Source: an uncultured Faecalibacterium sp. (GTDB taxonomy: Bacteria > Bacillota > Clostridia > Oscillospirales > Ruminococcaceae). From it: a stretch of 64,000 nucleotides of DNA. The position numbers were made by a program, and so were the translations under genes. Shown piece by piece: positions 32,970 through 41,417 of the stretch. Below the pieces are notes generated by a model. That model searched no databases. It worked only from the letters and a program-made list of their open reading frames with translations, and was not told the origin of the DNA. Every line of letters begins with the position of its first letter. The stretch's first letter is position 1. The DNA lies in assembly GCA_934539245.1 (NCBI GenBank), contig CAKTCK010000005.1, positions 1 to 64,000 on the forward strand, read 5' to 3'.

Positions 32970-33719
32970 TTACATTGCCATGCCGCCGTCCACACAGAGC
33001 ACCTGCCCGGTGAGATAGCTGCTTTGTTCTGCGGCAAAAAACGCCACTGCCTGCGCCACATCCTCCGGCTGGCCTGCGCGGCCTGCAGGGATGCCCTGCG
33101 TCATGCCGGTGCGCACCGCCTCCGGCAGCACGGCAGTCATGTCGGTGTCGATAAAGCCGGGCGCTACCGCGTTCACGGTCACGTTCCGCGCAGCCAGCTC
33201 CCGGGCAAGGCTCTTGGTCAGGCCGATGAGCCCCGCCTTGCTGGCGGCGTAGTTGGTCTGCCCGGCGTTGCCGCGCAGCGCCACCACGCTGGAAAGGTTC
33301 ACGATGCGGCCATAGCGCTGGCGCACCATGCGGCGGGCAGCTTCCTTGCAGCAGAGAAAGGCGCTTTTCAGGTTGGTGTCCAGCACCGCGTCAAAATCCT
33401 GCTCGGTCAGGCGCAGAATGAGGTTGTCCCGGGTGATGCCCGCGTTGTTCACCAGCACATCCACCCGGCCAAAGGCCTCGGCGGCGGCATCGAACAGCGC
33501 TTTGCAGCCCTCGGCGGTGGATACATCCGCCTGCACGGTCACCGCCTGCACGCCCTCGGCGCGGCAGAGCGCTGCCGTCTGCTCCGCAGGCTCTGCGCCG
33601 TGGCAGTAGTTCACCACCACATTGCAGCCCTGCTTTGCCAGTGCCACGCACACTGCGCGGCCAATGCCCCGGCTGCCGCCGGTGACGATGGCGGCGCGGG
33701 TCAGCTTTTCTTCGCTCAT
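32970..33719 (-). CDS. fabG: 3-oxoacyl-[ACP] reductase FabG
   Basis: 249 residues of the short-chain dehydrogenase family. NADPH loop TGGSRGIGRAV (about 13-23), the NNAG motif, and the catalytic Ser-Tyr-Lys set in NLSSVVAL and QTNYAASKAG are all present. PGFIDTDM follows. It reduces beta-ketoacyl-ACP. The start ATG 33719 overlaps the fabD stop (ATGA), so translation is coupled. A longer frame from 33734 is inside fabD. Confidence 0.94.
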   Translation of the reverse strand: MSEEKLTRAAIVTGGSRGIGRAVCVALAKQGCNVVVNYCHGAEPAEQTAALCRAEGVQAVTVQADVSTAEGCKALFDAAAEAFGRVDVLVNNAGITRDNLILRLTEQDFDAVLDTNLKSAFLCCKEAARRMVRQRYGRIVNLSSVVALRGNAGQTNYAASKAGLIGLTKSLARELAARNVTVNAVAPGFIDTDMTAVLPEAVRTGMTQGIPAGRAGQPEDVAQAVAFFAAEQSSYLTGQVLCVDGGMAM

Positions 33720-34648
33720 TCTGCTTCCTTCCATGCGGTCAGCACCGCATCCAGCTGTTCCGGGGTCTCCACTGCGGTGCAGACCACCCCGGGCAGGGTC
33801 TTTTTCACAAAACCGCTCAGGGCGTTGCCGGGGCCGACCTCCAGAATGTGGTCTACGCCCAGCTCGCCCAGACGGCGCAGGGTATCTTCCATGTAGACGC
33901 TGCTCTGCACCTGCTTTACCAGCAGCTGCGGGATGCTGTCGGTCTCGGCCTTTTCATGCCCCAGACAGTTGAACAGCACCGGCGTCTCCATGGTGCCGAA
34001 GCTTTCGCCCGCAAAGCGCTGTGCCAGCGCATCTCCTGCGGGAGCCATCAGCTTTGTGTGGAAGGGGCCGCTGACCTTCAGCGGGATGCAGCGGCGGGCA
34101 CCAGCTTCCTTTGCCAGCGCAGCGGCCTGCTCCACAGCGGCCTTTTCGCCGCCGATGACCAGCTGCCCCGGGCAGTTGTAGTTGCAGATCTGCACACAGC
34201 CCGCCGCAGCAGCCTGTTCGCAGCAGGCAGACAGTTTTTCTCTGTCCAGCCCCAGCACGGCAGTCATGCCGCAGTCAAGGCCTTTTGCAGCTTCGGCCAT
34301 GGCCTTGCCCCGGAAGGCGGTCAGCTCGATGGCCTGCTTTGCGGTGAACACCCCCGCTGCCTGCAGCGCGGAGTATTCGCCCAACGAAAGCCCCGCCAGA
34401 TAGGCGGGCTTTACGCCCTTTTCGGCCAGCACAGCGGTCACGCCGCAGGCAAAGGCCACCATGCAGGGCTGGGTGTATTCGGTCTGATTCAAAACGCCGT
34501 CCGGGTCCTCAAAGCAGACGCGGTGCAGGTCAAAATCCAGCGCTGCGCTGTCAAAGGCCGCCCGGAAGGCGGGAGATGCTTCGTAAAATTCCTTGCCCAT
34601 GCCGGGGTGCTGCGCACCCTGACCGGCGTAAAGTACGGCAAGCTTCAT
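33716..34648 (-). CDS. fabD: Malonyl-CoA:ACP transacylase FabD
   Basis: 310 residues. GQGAQ near the start, the nucleophile in GLSLGEYSAL (Ser in a GxSxGE box; His of the common GHSLGE is Leu), and SGPFHTKLM with the catalytic His. It loads malonyl units on ACP. ATG 34648 has GGAGG 8 bp upstream and overlaps the stop of the upstream FabK-like gene (ATGA); fabG overlaps its stop in the same way. Typical length. Confidence 0.94.
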   Translation of the reverse strand: MKLAVLYAGQGAQHPGMGKEFYEASPAFRAAFDSAALDFDLHRVCFEDPDGVLNQTEYTQPCMVAFACGVTAVLAEKGVKPAYLAGLSLGEYSALQAAGVFTAKQAIELTAFRGKAMAEAAKGLDCGMTAVLGLDREKLSACCEQAAAAGCVQICNYNCPGQLVIGGEKAAVEQAAALAKEAGARRCIPLKVSGPFHTKLMAPAGDALAQRFAGESFGTMETPVLFNCLGHEKAETDSIPQLLVKQVQSSVYMEDTLRRLGELGVDHILEVGPGNALSGFVKKTLPGVVCTAVETPEQLDAVLTAWKEAE

Positions 34649-35712
34649 AAATTCTGCCTCCATTCGGTCACAAGTTCGTCCATCAGCTCGCGCACGGTGC
34701 GCATCCGGTCCAGCCTACCCACGTTTTCGCCGCAGAAGAAGAGCCCTTCCTCCACGTTGCCCTTCACCGCCTCGATGAGGGCGTGGGTGATGCAGTAGGG
34801 CACGGCGGCGGGGTCGCAGGTCTTGAGACACCGGGCACAGCGCTTGGGCGGGAAGCGTTTGCCCTCGGCCAGCGCCTGCACCAGCGGGGTGTTCAGCGCA
34901 CGGCCGGGCATTCCCACCGGGCTGTGGATGATGCGCACATCCTCCAGCTTTGCGGCCAGCAGCACGTCCTTATAGGTCTGGGAGGCGTCGCACTCGTAGG
35001 TAGGGATAAAGCGGGTGGCAAGCTGCACGCCCGCAGCGCCAAGCTTTGTAAAGTGTGCCATGTCGGCACCGGTGTACACGCCGCCCGCCACGAATACCGG
35101 GATGGCGCGGCCGTATTGTTCCTCGTAGGGTTTTACCTCGGCCAGCACCCCGGGCAGAATTTCGTCCAAAGTCTGGCAGCGGTCGGCCAGCAGGTCCTCC
35201 TCGGCAAAGCCGAGATGCCCGCCCGCCTTGCAGCCCTCGATGACCACAAAATCGGCGGTGCGGTCAAAGCCCTTTGCCCAGCGGCGCAGGATGAGCTTTG
35301 CCGCCCGGGCGCTGGATACGATGGGCGCAATGGCTACCTCTTTGGTGCCCACGATGCCCGGCAGTTCCAGCGGCAGACCCGCACCGGAGACCACGGCATC
35401 CACCCCCGCCGCCACAGCGGTGCGGATGGCCTCTGCGTAGTCCCGGGTGGCTACCATCGCGTTGATGGCTACCACACCCATGCCCCCGGCGATGGCCTTG
35501 GCTTTTTGAATTTCTGCGGTCAGGGCGCGGTGGTTTGCTGCCGCCGGGTCGCGGGCAAAATCCGGCTCGCGGTAGCCTGCATCGGCGGTGGAGATGCACC
35601 CCATGCCGCCGCAGGCTGCTACCGCGCCTGCCAGCCCACCCAGCGAGACGCCCACGCCCATGCCGCCCTGCAAAATGGGCAGTTGCAGGGGCTTGCCGCC
35701 AAGGGTCAGCAT
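34645..35712 (-). CDS. FabK-like / nitronate monooxygenase-family flavoprotein
   Basis: 355 residues of the FMN-binding NMO/FabK TIM-barrel family: LPILQGGMGVGVSLGGLAGAVA, GADMAHFTKLGAAGVQLATRFI (phosphate-binding glycine loop upstream in VFVAGGVYTGADM). A Cys-rich stretch CARCLKTCDPAAVPYC (about 296-311) is absent from the second FabK next to it. It starts inside the end of that gene: ATGCTGA at 35712-35706 holds both the start and the stop. It may be a second enoyl-ACP reductase with other chain preference, or a different flavin oxidoreductase. Confidence 0.8.
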   Translation of the reverse strand: MLTLGGKPLQLPILQGGMGVGVSLGGLAGAVAACGGMGCISTADAGYREPDFARDPAAANHRALTAEIQKAKAIAGGMGVVAINAMVATRDYAEAIRTAVAAGVDAVVSGAGLPLELPGIVGTKEVAIAPIVSSARAAKLILRRWAKGFDRTADFVVIEGCKAGGHLGFAEEDLLADRCQTLDEILPGVLAEVKPYEEQYGRAIPVFVAGGVYTGADMAHFTKLGAAGVQLATRFIPTYECDASQTYKDVLLAAKLEDVRIIHSPVGMPGRALNTPLVQALAEGKRFPPKRCARCLKTCDPAAVPYCITHALIEAVKGNVEEGLFFCGENVGRLDRMRTVRELMDELVTEWRQNL

Positions 35713-36641
35713 TCGGCGTTCAGCGCGGCGATGCGCTGCCTCCCGCCCTGCCACAGGTCGGCAAGGATGTCCGCCACGGGGCGTACCTCGTGCAGCATTC
35801 CGGCTACCTGACCGGCCATCAGGCTGCCGCTTACCGTGTCGCCCTCAAAGACGGCGCGGCGCAGGCTGCCCAGCGTGTATTTCTCCAGTTCCATCTTATC
35901 AGCGCCCGCCTTTTCCTGACGGACATACTCCCGGCTCATGCGGTTTTTCAGCACACGCACCGGTGCACCCACGGTGCGCCCGGTGACGATGGTGTCACTG
36001 TCCCCGGCCTTGAGCAGCGCGGCCTTGTAGTTTTCGTGGATGGGGCACTCCTCGCTTGCCAGCAGGCAGGTGCCCACCTGCACACCGCAGGCACCCAGCG
36101 CCAGCGCAGCCGCCAGCTGACGACCATCTGCAATGCCGCCTGCAGCGATGACCGGCACACTGACCGCGTCCACCACCTGCGGCACCAGTGCCATGGTGGT
36201 CATCTCGCCCACATGGCCGCCGCTCTCGGTGCCCTCGGCGATGACGGCATCGATGCCCAGCGGCTCCAGATGCCGTGCAAGCACGGCAGCAGCCACCACC
36301 GGGATCACCTTGATGCCGGCAGCCTTCCACATGGGAACGTATTTTCCCGGGTTGCCTGCGCCGGTGGTGACCACGGCAACCTTTTCCTCCACCACGATCT
36401 GGGCAAACTCATCTGCCTGCGGGTGCATGAGCATGATGTTCACACCAAAGGGCTTATCGGTCAGCTCCCGGCAGCGGCGGATGTTCTGGCGCAGGGTATC
36501 GGCATTCATGCCGCCCGCACCAATGATGCCCAGCGCACCGGCGTTGGAGCAGGCGGCGGCAAACTCGCCGGTGGCAATGTTTGCCATGCCGCCCTGAATG
36601 ATGGGGTATTTCGTCCCCAGGATCTCGTTTAAAAGTTTCAT
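35706..36641 (-). CDS. fabK: Enoyl-[ACP] reductase II FabK
   Basis: 311 residues of the FMN-dependent FabK family: YPIIQGGMANIATGEFAAACSNAGALGIIGAGG, GVNIMLMHPQADEF, VVTTGAGNPGKY, VIAEGTESGGHVG and IAAGGIADGRQLAAALALGACGVQVGT (about 158-184). It performs the last reduction of each elongation cycle. AAAGGATAAAG precedes ATG 36641, 5 bp after fabH. The operon has no fabI or fabL, so this is the expected enoyl reductase. Confidence 0.93.
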   Translation of the reverse strand: MKLLNEILGTKYPIIQGGMANIATGEFAAACSNAGALGIIGAGGMNADTLRQNIRRCRELTDKPFGVNIMLMHPQADEFAQIVVEEKVAVVTTGAGNPGKYVPMWKAAGIKVIPVVAAAVLARHLEPLGIDAVIAEGTESGGHVGEMTTMALVPQVVDAVSVPVIAAGGIADGRQLAAALALGACGVQVGTCLLASEECPIHENYKAALLKAGDSDTIVTGRTVGAPVRVLKNRMSREYVRQEKAGADKMELEKYTLGSLRRAVFEGDTVSGSLMAGQVAGMLHEVRPVADILADLWQGGRQRIAALNAEC

Positions 36642-36646
36642 GGTCT

Positions 36647-37597
36647 TTATCCTTTATATTCCACGATCATGCCGCCCCAAGTCAGGCCGCCGCCGAAGCC
36701 GATGCAGGCAAGGGTCTGGCCGGGGAGCAGCCGGCCGCTTTCGGCCAGCTCGTTCAGCGCCACCGGGATGCTGGCAGCACTGGTGTTGCCGTGGCGGTCC
36801 ATGTTTTTGTAGAATTTTGCACCGTCGGCGTGCAGCGCCTTGACGCAGTGGTCGATGATGCGGCTGTTGGCCTGATGACAGACCACCCAGTCCAGCCCGT
36901 CCAGCGTAAGGCCGGTCTCGTCCAGCACGGTGTGCAGGCACTTAGGCAGGGCGTCCACCGCAAAGCGGAACACTGCCCTGCCGTCCATGCTGATGGGGTC
37001 AGAACCTGCGCGGCTGGGGCCGCCGGCATGGATGGCGGCATCGCCCCGGGCACCCAGCGTGATGGCAAAGGGCACAGAGGTGTCGGTCAATTCAAACACC
37101 GCCGCACCAGCTCCGTCTCCGAACAGCACACAGGTGGAGCGGTCGGTGGGGTCCATCAGGCGGGAGAGCGCCTCAGTGCCGATGACCAGCGCGTACCGCC
37201 CGCCCAGCGTAGCCAGCAGGCCGCGCGCCACCGCCGTGCCGTACAAAAAGCCGGAGCAGGCGGCATTCACATCCAGTGCGGGGCGGTTTTCCGGCAGTGC
37301 CAGCGCCGCCTGCACCTGACAGGCCACGCTTGGGGTGGCGTCCGGTGCGGAAAGGGTGGCGCAGACGCAGCAGGCAATGTCTGCCGGGGCAAGACCGCTG
37401 CGCTGTAACGCCTGCTTTGCGGCGGCAATGGCCAGTGTGGCGGCGTTTTCGCCCTCGGTGCAGTAGTGCCGGGTGCGGATGCCGGTGCGGGTGGTGATCC
37501 ACTCGTCGCTGGTATCCACGGTGCGGCTCAGCTCTTCGTTGGTGACCGTGCGGCCGGGCAAAGCCCCGCCGGTAGCGATCAGACGCAAACCCTTCAT
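36647..37597 (-). CDS. fabH: 3-oxoacyl-[ACP] synthase III FabH
   Basis: 316 residues. The catalytic Cys is in LDVNAACSGFLYG, the His in VVCHQANSRI and the Asn in HGNTSAASIP. TSDEWITTRTGI near residue 28-39 is the usual N-terminal mark. It starts fatty-acid synthesis from acyl-CoA and malonyl-ACP. The start overlaps the accA stop (ATGA at 37597-37594), with GAGGAAAG as ribosome site. A frame extending upstream to 37852 is a shadow of accA. Confidence 0.94.
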   Translation of the reverse strand: MKGLRLIATGGALPGRTVTNEELSRTVDTSDEWITTRTGIRTRHYCTEGENAATLAIAAAKQALQRSGLAPADIACCVCATLSAPDATPSVACQVQAALALPENRPALDVNAACSGFLYGTAVARGLLATLGGRYALVIGTEALSRLMDPTDRSTCVLFGDGAGAAVFELTDTSVPFAITLGARGDAAIHAGGPSRAGSDPISMDGRAVFRFAVDALPKCLHTVLDETGLTLDGLDWVVCHQANSRIIDHCVKALHADGAKFYKNMDRHGNTSAASIPVALNELAESGRLLPGQTLACIGFGGGLTWGGMIVEYKG

Positions 37598-38553
37598 GCT
37601 TTCCTCATTTCTCCGATCTGACGGAATTTCTGGTAGCGCTGCTCGGCCAGCTGACGGCCGTTCATGCGGGCAAGGCTGCGCAGCTGACGCTGCAATGCCT
37701 CGTCCAGATTGCCGAACAGTACCCCGTGGGCGCGCTGTGCGCCGCCCACCGGCTCCGGGATGATCTCTTCCACGATGCCGTCCTTGTACAGATCCTGCGC
37801 GGTCAGCTTCATAATCTCGCAGGCTTCGCCGCTGCGGGAGGAATCCTTCCACAGGATGCTGGCAAAGCCCTCGGGGCTCAGCACCGAGTAGACGGCGTTT
37901 TCCAGCATCAGGATGCGGTTTGCCACACCCAGCGCCAGCGCGCCGCCGGAGGAGCCCTCGCCGGTGACCACTGCGATCACCGGCACGGTCAGGCCGCTCA
38001 TCTCCATCAGGTTGCGGGCAATAGCTTCGCCCTGTCCGCGCTCCTCGGCGTCCTTGCCGGGGTATGCGCCCGGGGTGTCGATGAAGGTGATGATGGGACG
38101 GTCAAATTTTTCCGCCTGCTTCATCAGGCGCAGAGCCTTGCGGTAGCCCTCCGGCCCGGGCATACCGAAGTTGCAGCGCAGGTTTTCTTCCAGCGTGCTG
38201 CCCTTGCGGTGGCCGATGACCGTGACCGGCTGGCCGTGGAACAGTGCCACACCGCCCAGAATGGCGGCATCTTCCTTGCACTGGCGGTCGCCGCACTGTT
38301 CAAAGAAGTCGGTGAACAGTGCATCCACGATCTCATCGATGTGGGGGCGCTCCGGGTGGCGTGCCAGAAAGACCCTGTCCTCTGCGGTCAGCGCTCCGCA
38401 GCCGGACAGCAAAGCGTCCTCCTGTGCGGAAAGCTCTGCCAGCTCGGCAGCGTGGTTGGTGATATCGGTCATATTCTCGTCCGCCGGGTCGCCGCGCAGA
38501 GCGGCCATTTTTTCATCCAGCGGGGCGAGCTGTTGTAAGATGTCCTTGATCAT
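37594..38553 (-). CDS. accA: Acetyl-CoA carboxylase carboxyltransferase subunit alpha
   Basis: 319 residues. RPHIDEIVDALFTDFFEQCGDR, GHRKGSTLEENLRCNFGMPGPEGYRKALRLM, FIDTPGAYPGKDAEERGQGEAIARNL and VVTGEGSSGGALALGVANRILM are classic AccA blocks. With AccD it moves the carboxyl group from carboxybiotin to acetyl-CoA. It is 14 bp after accD and overlaps fabH. GGAGG precedes ATG 38553. Confidence 0.95.
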   Translation of the reverse strand: MIKDILQQLAPLDEKMAALRGDPADENMTDITNHAAELAELSAQEDALLSGCGALTAEDRVFLARHPERPHIDEIVDALFTDFFEQCGDRQCKEDAAILGGVALFHGQPVTVIGHRKGSTLEENLRCNFGMPGPEGYRKALRLMKQAEKFDRPIITFIDTPGAYPGKDAEERGQGEAIARNLMEMSGLTVPVIAVVTGEGSSGGALALGVANRILMLENAVYSVLSPEGFASILWKDSSRSGEACEIMKLTAQDLYKDGIVEEIIPEPVGGAQRAHGVLFGNLDEALQRQLRSLARMNGRQLAEQRYQKFRQIGEMRKA

Positions 38554-38567
38554 AAGGCGCTCCCTCC

Positions 38568-39425
38568 TCAGGCGTGCAGACGCAGCAGCTGCGCCAGTGT
38601 TTCGCGCATTTCGGTACGGGGCACCACCTTGTCCACAAAGCCGTGCTCGTACTGGAACTCGCTGCGCTGGAAGCCTGCGGGCAGCTTTTCGCCGATGGTC
38701 TGTTCAATGACCCGGGGGCCCGCAAAGCCGATCAGCGCCCCGGGCTCGGCCAGCATGATGTCGCCAAGGCTGGCAAAGCTGGCGGTCACGCCACCGGTGG
38801 TGGGGTGGGTCAGCACGCTGATGTACAGCCCGCCCCGGGCGGAGAACCGCTCGATGGCAGCAGAGGTCTTAGCCATCTGCATCAGGCTGAAGATGCCCTC
38901 CTGCATCCGGGCGCCGCCGCTGGCCGAAAAGATGATCAGCGGCAGGTGCTTTGCAGCGGCGTGCTCCACGGCGCGGGTGATCTTTTCGCCCACGGTGGTG
39001 CTCATGCTGCCCATAAAGAATCGGCTGTCCAGCACCGCAGCCACCACCGGGGTGCCCTCGATGCGCCCCGTGGCGGTGATCACAGCTTCCTTCAGGCCGG
39101 TCTTGCCGGTCTGTGCTTCCAGCTTTTCCGGGTAGCCGGGAAACTGCAGCACATCCTGCGGGGCAAGGTCGGCGTCCAGCTCCCGGAAGCTGCCCTTGTC
39201 AAGGACGAGGCTCAGGCGGTAATACCCGCCGATGGGCAGGTGCACCCCGCAGTTGGGGCAGACGTACTGCGCCTTGTTCCAGATCTGGCGGGTGGCGCGG
39301 CGTCCGCACTTTTTGCATTCCACGAACTGCGGGTCGTTCCACACGGCACCCGCATCCCGCCGGGCTTTCAGCTGGAAGGTGCGCTCCCGCATGCTGCCCG
39401 GCAGCAGGTCTTTGATACTGTTCAT
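38568..39425 (-). CDS. accD: Acetyl-CoA carboxylase carboxyltransferase subunit beta
   Basis: 285 residues. An N-terminal zinc finger (CKKC at about 37-40, CPNC about 56-59) is typical of AccD. The crotonase-like core includes AAVLDSRFFMGSMSTTVGEKITRAVEHA, IFSASGGARMQEGIFSLMQM and TTGGVTASFASLGDIMLAEPGALIGFAGPRVIEQTI. It works with AccA. accB and accC, which supply biotin carboxyl carrier and carboxylase, are not in this cluster. GAGG lies 9 bp before ATG 39425. Confidence 0.95.
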   Translation of the reverse strand: MNSIKDLLPGSMRERTFQLKARRDAGAVWNDPQFVECKKCGRRATRQIWNKAQYVCPNCGVHLPIGGYYRLSLVLDKGSFRELDADLAPQDVLQFPGYPEKLEAQTGKTGLKEAVITATGRIEGTPVVAAVLDSRFFMGSMSTTVGEKITRAVEHAAAKHLPLIIFSASGGARMQEGIFSLMQMAKTSAAIERFSARGGLYISVLTHPTTGGVTASFASLGDIMLAEPGALIGFAGPRVIEQTIGEKLPAGFQRSEFQYEHGFVDKVVPRTEMRETLAQLLRLHA

Positions 39426-39446
39426 CGCGTTTCGCCTCGGTCAGCC

Positions 39447-39674
39447 TCAGACATGGGCATTGATGTAGTTAAAGATATCACCCACAGTCTTGAGGGTTGC
39501 CAGCTCCTCATCGGGGATGGACACGCCGCAGGCCTCTTCCAGTGCCATGTTCAGCTCCACAGCATCCAGGCTGTCGGCCTCCAGATCCTCGGTCAGGCTG
39601 GCCTCCATGGTCACCTTGTCCTCATCGCAGCTCAGGGTATCGACAACGATCTTCTTCATTTCCTCGAAAGTCAT
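39447..39674 (-). CDS. acpP: Acyl carrier protein
   Basis: 75 residues, acidic, four-helix ACP. The phosphopantetheine Ser is in LEADSLDAVELNMALE. MTFEEMKKIVVDTL at the start and IPDEELATLKTVGDIFNYI at the end fit AcpP. ATG 39674 has AAAGGAG 9 bp upstream. It is the first gene of the operon, with promoter and a possible operator immediately upstream. Confidence 0.95.
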   Translation of the reverse strand: MTFEEMKKIVVDTLSCDEDKVTMEASLTEDLEADSLDAVELNMALEEACGVSIPDEELATLKTVGDIFNYINAHV

Positions 39675-39716
39675 GGTAGTATTCTCCTTTATGTTCACTG
39701 TTTGTGTTTGATTATT

Positions 39717-39736
39717 TACCTAAAATTTGTGAGGTA
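39717..39736 (-). promoter_or_regulatory. Inverted repeat in the acpP leader, possible operator
   Basis: TACCT (39717-39721) and AGGTA (39732-39736) form an inverted repeat with a 10-bp AT-rich centre, just downstream of the promoter -10. This is where a fatty-acid regulator (FapR- or FabT-like) would act, though it does not match either consensus well. Confidence 0.4.
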
Positions 39737-39748
39737 TCGAACACGACC

Positions 39749-39776
39749 ATTATAGCCAAACCGTCGGATAAGTCAA
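39749..39776 (-). promoter_or_regulatory. Sigma-A promoter of the fatty-acid operon
   Basis: Minus-strand TTGACT (39776-39771), 16-bp spacer, TATAAT (39754-39749), about 75 bp before acpP. Confidence 0.75.
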
Positions 39777-39856
39777 TGGTTTTAGTTAAAGATTTTTATC
39801 TTTTACAGTTTTGTCACAGTTTGCTTCCTTTTTATATAGGGGCTCTGAGCAGGGCG

Positions 39857-39895
39857 CAAAAAGGCCGCTGCACAGTACTTTGTGCAGCGGCCTTT
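39857..39895 (-). terminator. Terminator of the division/cell-wall cluster after murE
   Basis: AAAGGCCGCTGCAC (39860-39873) pairs with GTGCAGCGGCCTTT (39882-39895). Minus-strand reading gives the stem then TTTTTG, 20 bp after the murE stop. Confidence 0.85.
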
Positions 39896-39915
39896 CCCGC
39901 AATAATAATATTTTC

Positions 39916-41394
39916 TTATTCCAGCCCGATCTGCTGGGCGTATTCCTCCAGCAGTTCCCGCTCAAGGAAGGGGGTCTTGACGCCCTCGCGGTCGCGGTAG
40001 GTCTCGTGCCCCTTGCCGATGACGGCGATCAGATCGCCCTCCTGTGCGTGATCCACTGCGTAGTGCAAAGCGTCCAGACGGTCGGGGATCTCCACGAACT
40101 TTGCGTCCGGGTTGCCCTTGTTCATACCCTCGCGGATATCCGCAATAATGTCCTCCACCTTTTCAAAGCGGTTGTTGTCCTCGGTGAGGATGGAGAAATC
40201 CGCCATCTTGGCGCAGATCTCGCCCATGCCGTAGCGGCGCAGCTTGGAGCGGTTGCCGCCGCAGCCGAACACCACCACCAGACGGTGGGGCTTGTAGGCG
40301 CGCAGGGTGGTAAGCAGGCTCTCGGTGGATACCTCGTTGTGGGCGTAATCCAACAGGATGGTAAACTTTTTGCTGATGGGCACCAGCTCCACACGTCCCT
40401 TCACAACGCACTTGCCCAGACCGTCGTGGATGGCGGCATCCGGCAGACCCAGCACCTTGCCCACGGCCAGCGCGGCCAGCGCGTTGTACACACTGAACTC
40501 GCCGGGCATATTCACCTTGACGTCCATCTCGTCCTTGCCGGTAACGTGGAAGGCGACGCCCAGAAAATCGTGGGTGCGCAGCAGCTTATAGCCGGTCTCG
40601 CGGTAGTCGGCCTTTTCATCGCGGCCGTAGGTGACCAATTTGCAGGTGTGGCCCTCCAGCAGGGCGGCGGTGTTCTCGTCGTCGATGTTCACCACGCCCA
40701 CATCGCAGCGCTTGAACAGCTGTCCCTTCCAGCTGCGGTACTCCTCAAAGGTCTTGTGCTCACCGGGTCCGATGTGATCCGGCGAAAGGTTGGTGAACAC
40801 GCCCACATCGTAGTGCACGCCCGCCACGCGGTCCATCATCAGACCCTGACTGGACACTTCCATCAGCGCGGTGTCGCAGCCGGCGTCCAGAAACTCTCGG
40901 AAGGTCTTTTGCAGCTCGTAGCTTTCCGGGGTGGTGTTGGCGGTGTCCTTGTGGCGTCCCATATAGTAGATGCCGTTGGTGCCGATCATGCCCACCTTGC
41001 GGCCTGCAGCTTCCAGCACGCTTTTGATCATGTGGGTGGTGGTGGTCTTGCCCTTGGTGCCGGTGACGCCGATCATGGTCATCTGACGGGCAGGGTTGCC
41101 GAAGAGGTTGGCGCTCATCAGCGCCATGGCATAGCGGCTGCTCTCCACCTTGACCACGGTCACCCCGGACAGGGCAGAAAGGTCGATGTCGTGCTGGATG
41201 ACCAGCGCGCTGACCCCCTTGGCGGCGCAGTCGGCGGCAAACGCGTGGCTGTCCCGCTGGGTGCCCACGATGCACACGAACAAAAGCCCCGGGGCAGCCT
41301 TGCGGCTGTCGTAGATGATATCTGCGATCTCAGTATCCAGACTGCCCTGCACAAGGGTAAAGGGCACGCCTTCCATCAGTTGTTCCAGCTTCAT
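39916..41394 (-). CDS. murE: UDP-MurNAc-tripeptide synthetase MurE
   Basis: 492 residues of the Mur ligase family. P-loop GVTGTKGKTTTTHM, NTTPESYELQKTF, MEVSSQGL and the C-terminal domain with DYAHNEVSTESLL and VFGCGGNRSKLRR. In the substrate-specificity box, where meso-DAP enzymes read DNPR, this one reads DNNR (TEDNNRFEK). It adds the third residue to UDP-MurNAc-dipeptide. It is the last gene of the cluster; in most bacteria murE precedes murF. TGGAGGAG precedes ATG 41394. Confidence 0.93.
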   Translation of the reverse strand: MKLEQLMEGVPFTLVQGSLDTEIADIIYDSRKAAPGLLFVCIVGTQRDSHAFAADCAAKGVSALVIQHDIDLSALSGVTVVKVESSRYAMALMSANLFGNPARQMTMIGVTGTKGKTTTTHMIKSVLEAAGRKVGMIGTNGIYYMGRHKDTANTTPESYELQKTFREFLDAGCDTALMEVSSQGLMMDRVAGVHYDVGVFTNLSPDHIGPGEHKTFEEYRSWKGQLFKRCDVGVVNIDDENTAALLEGHTCKLVTYGRDEKADYRETGYKLLRTHDFLGVAFHVTGKDEMDVKVNMPGEFSVYNALAALAVGKVLGLPDAAIHDGLGKCVVKGRVELVPISKKFTILLDYAHNEVSTESLLTTLRAYKPHRLVVVFGCGGNRSKLRRYGMGEICAKMADFSILTEDNNRFEKVEDIIADIREGMNKGNPDAKFVEIPDRLDALHYAVDHAQEGDLIAVIGKGHETYRDREGVKTPFLERELLEEYAQQIGLE

Positions 41395-41417
41395 ACAGTC
41401 TCCTCCATAGAGCTTCT

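Noticed and set aside
31341..33896. An 851-codon plus-strand frame
   Set aside because: It runs antisense across fabZ, fabF and fabG, which have clear motifs. It has no ribosome site or domain, and GC-rich coding DNA often leaves such open antisense frames.
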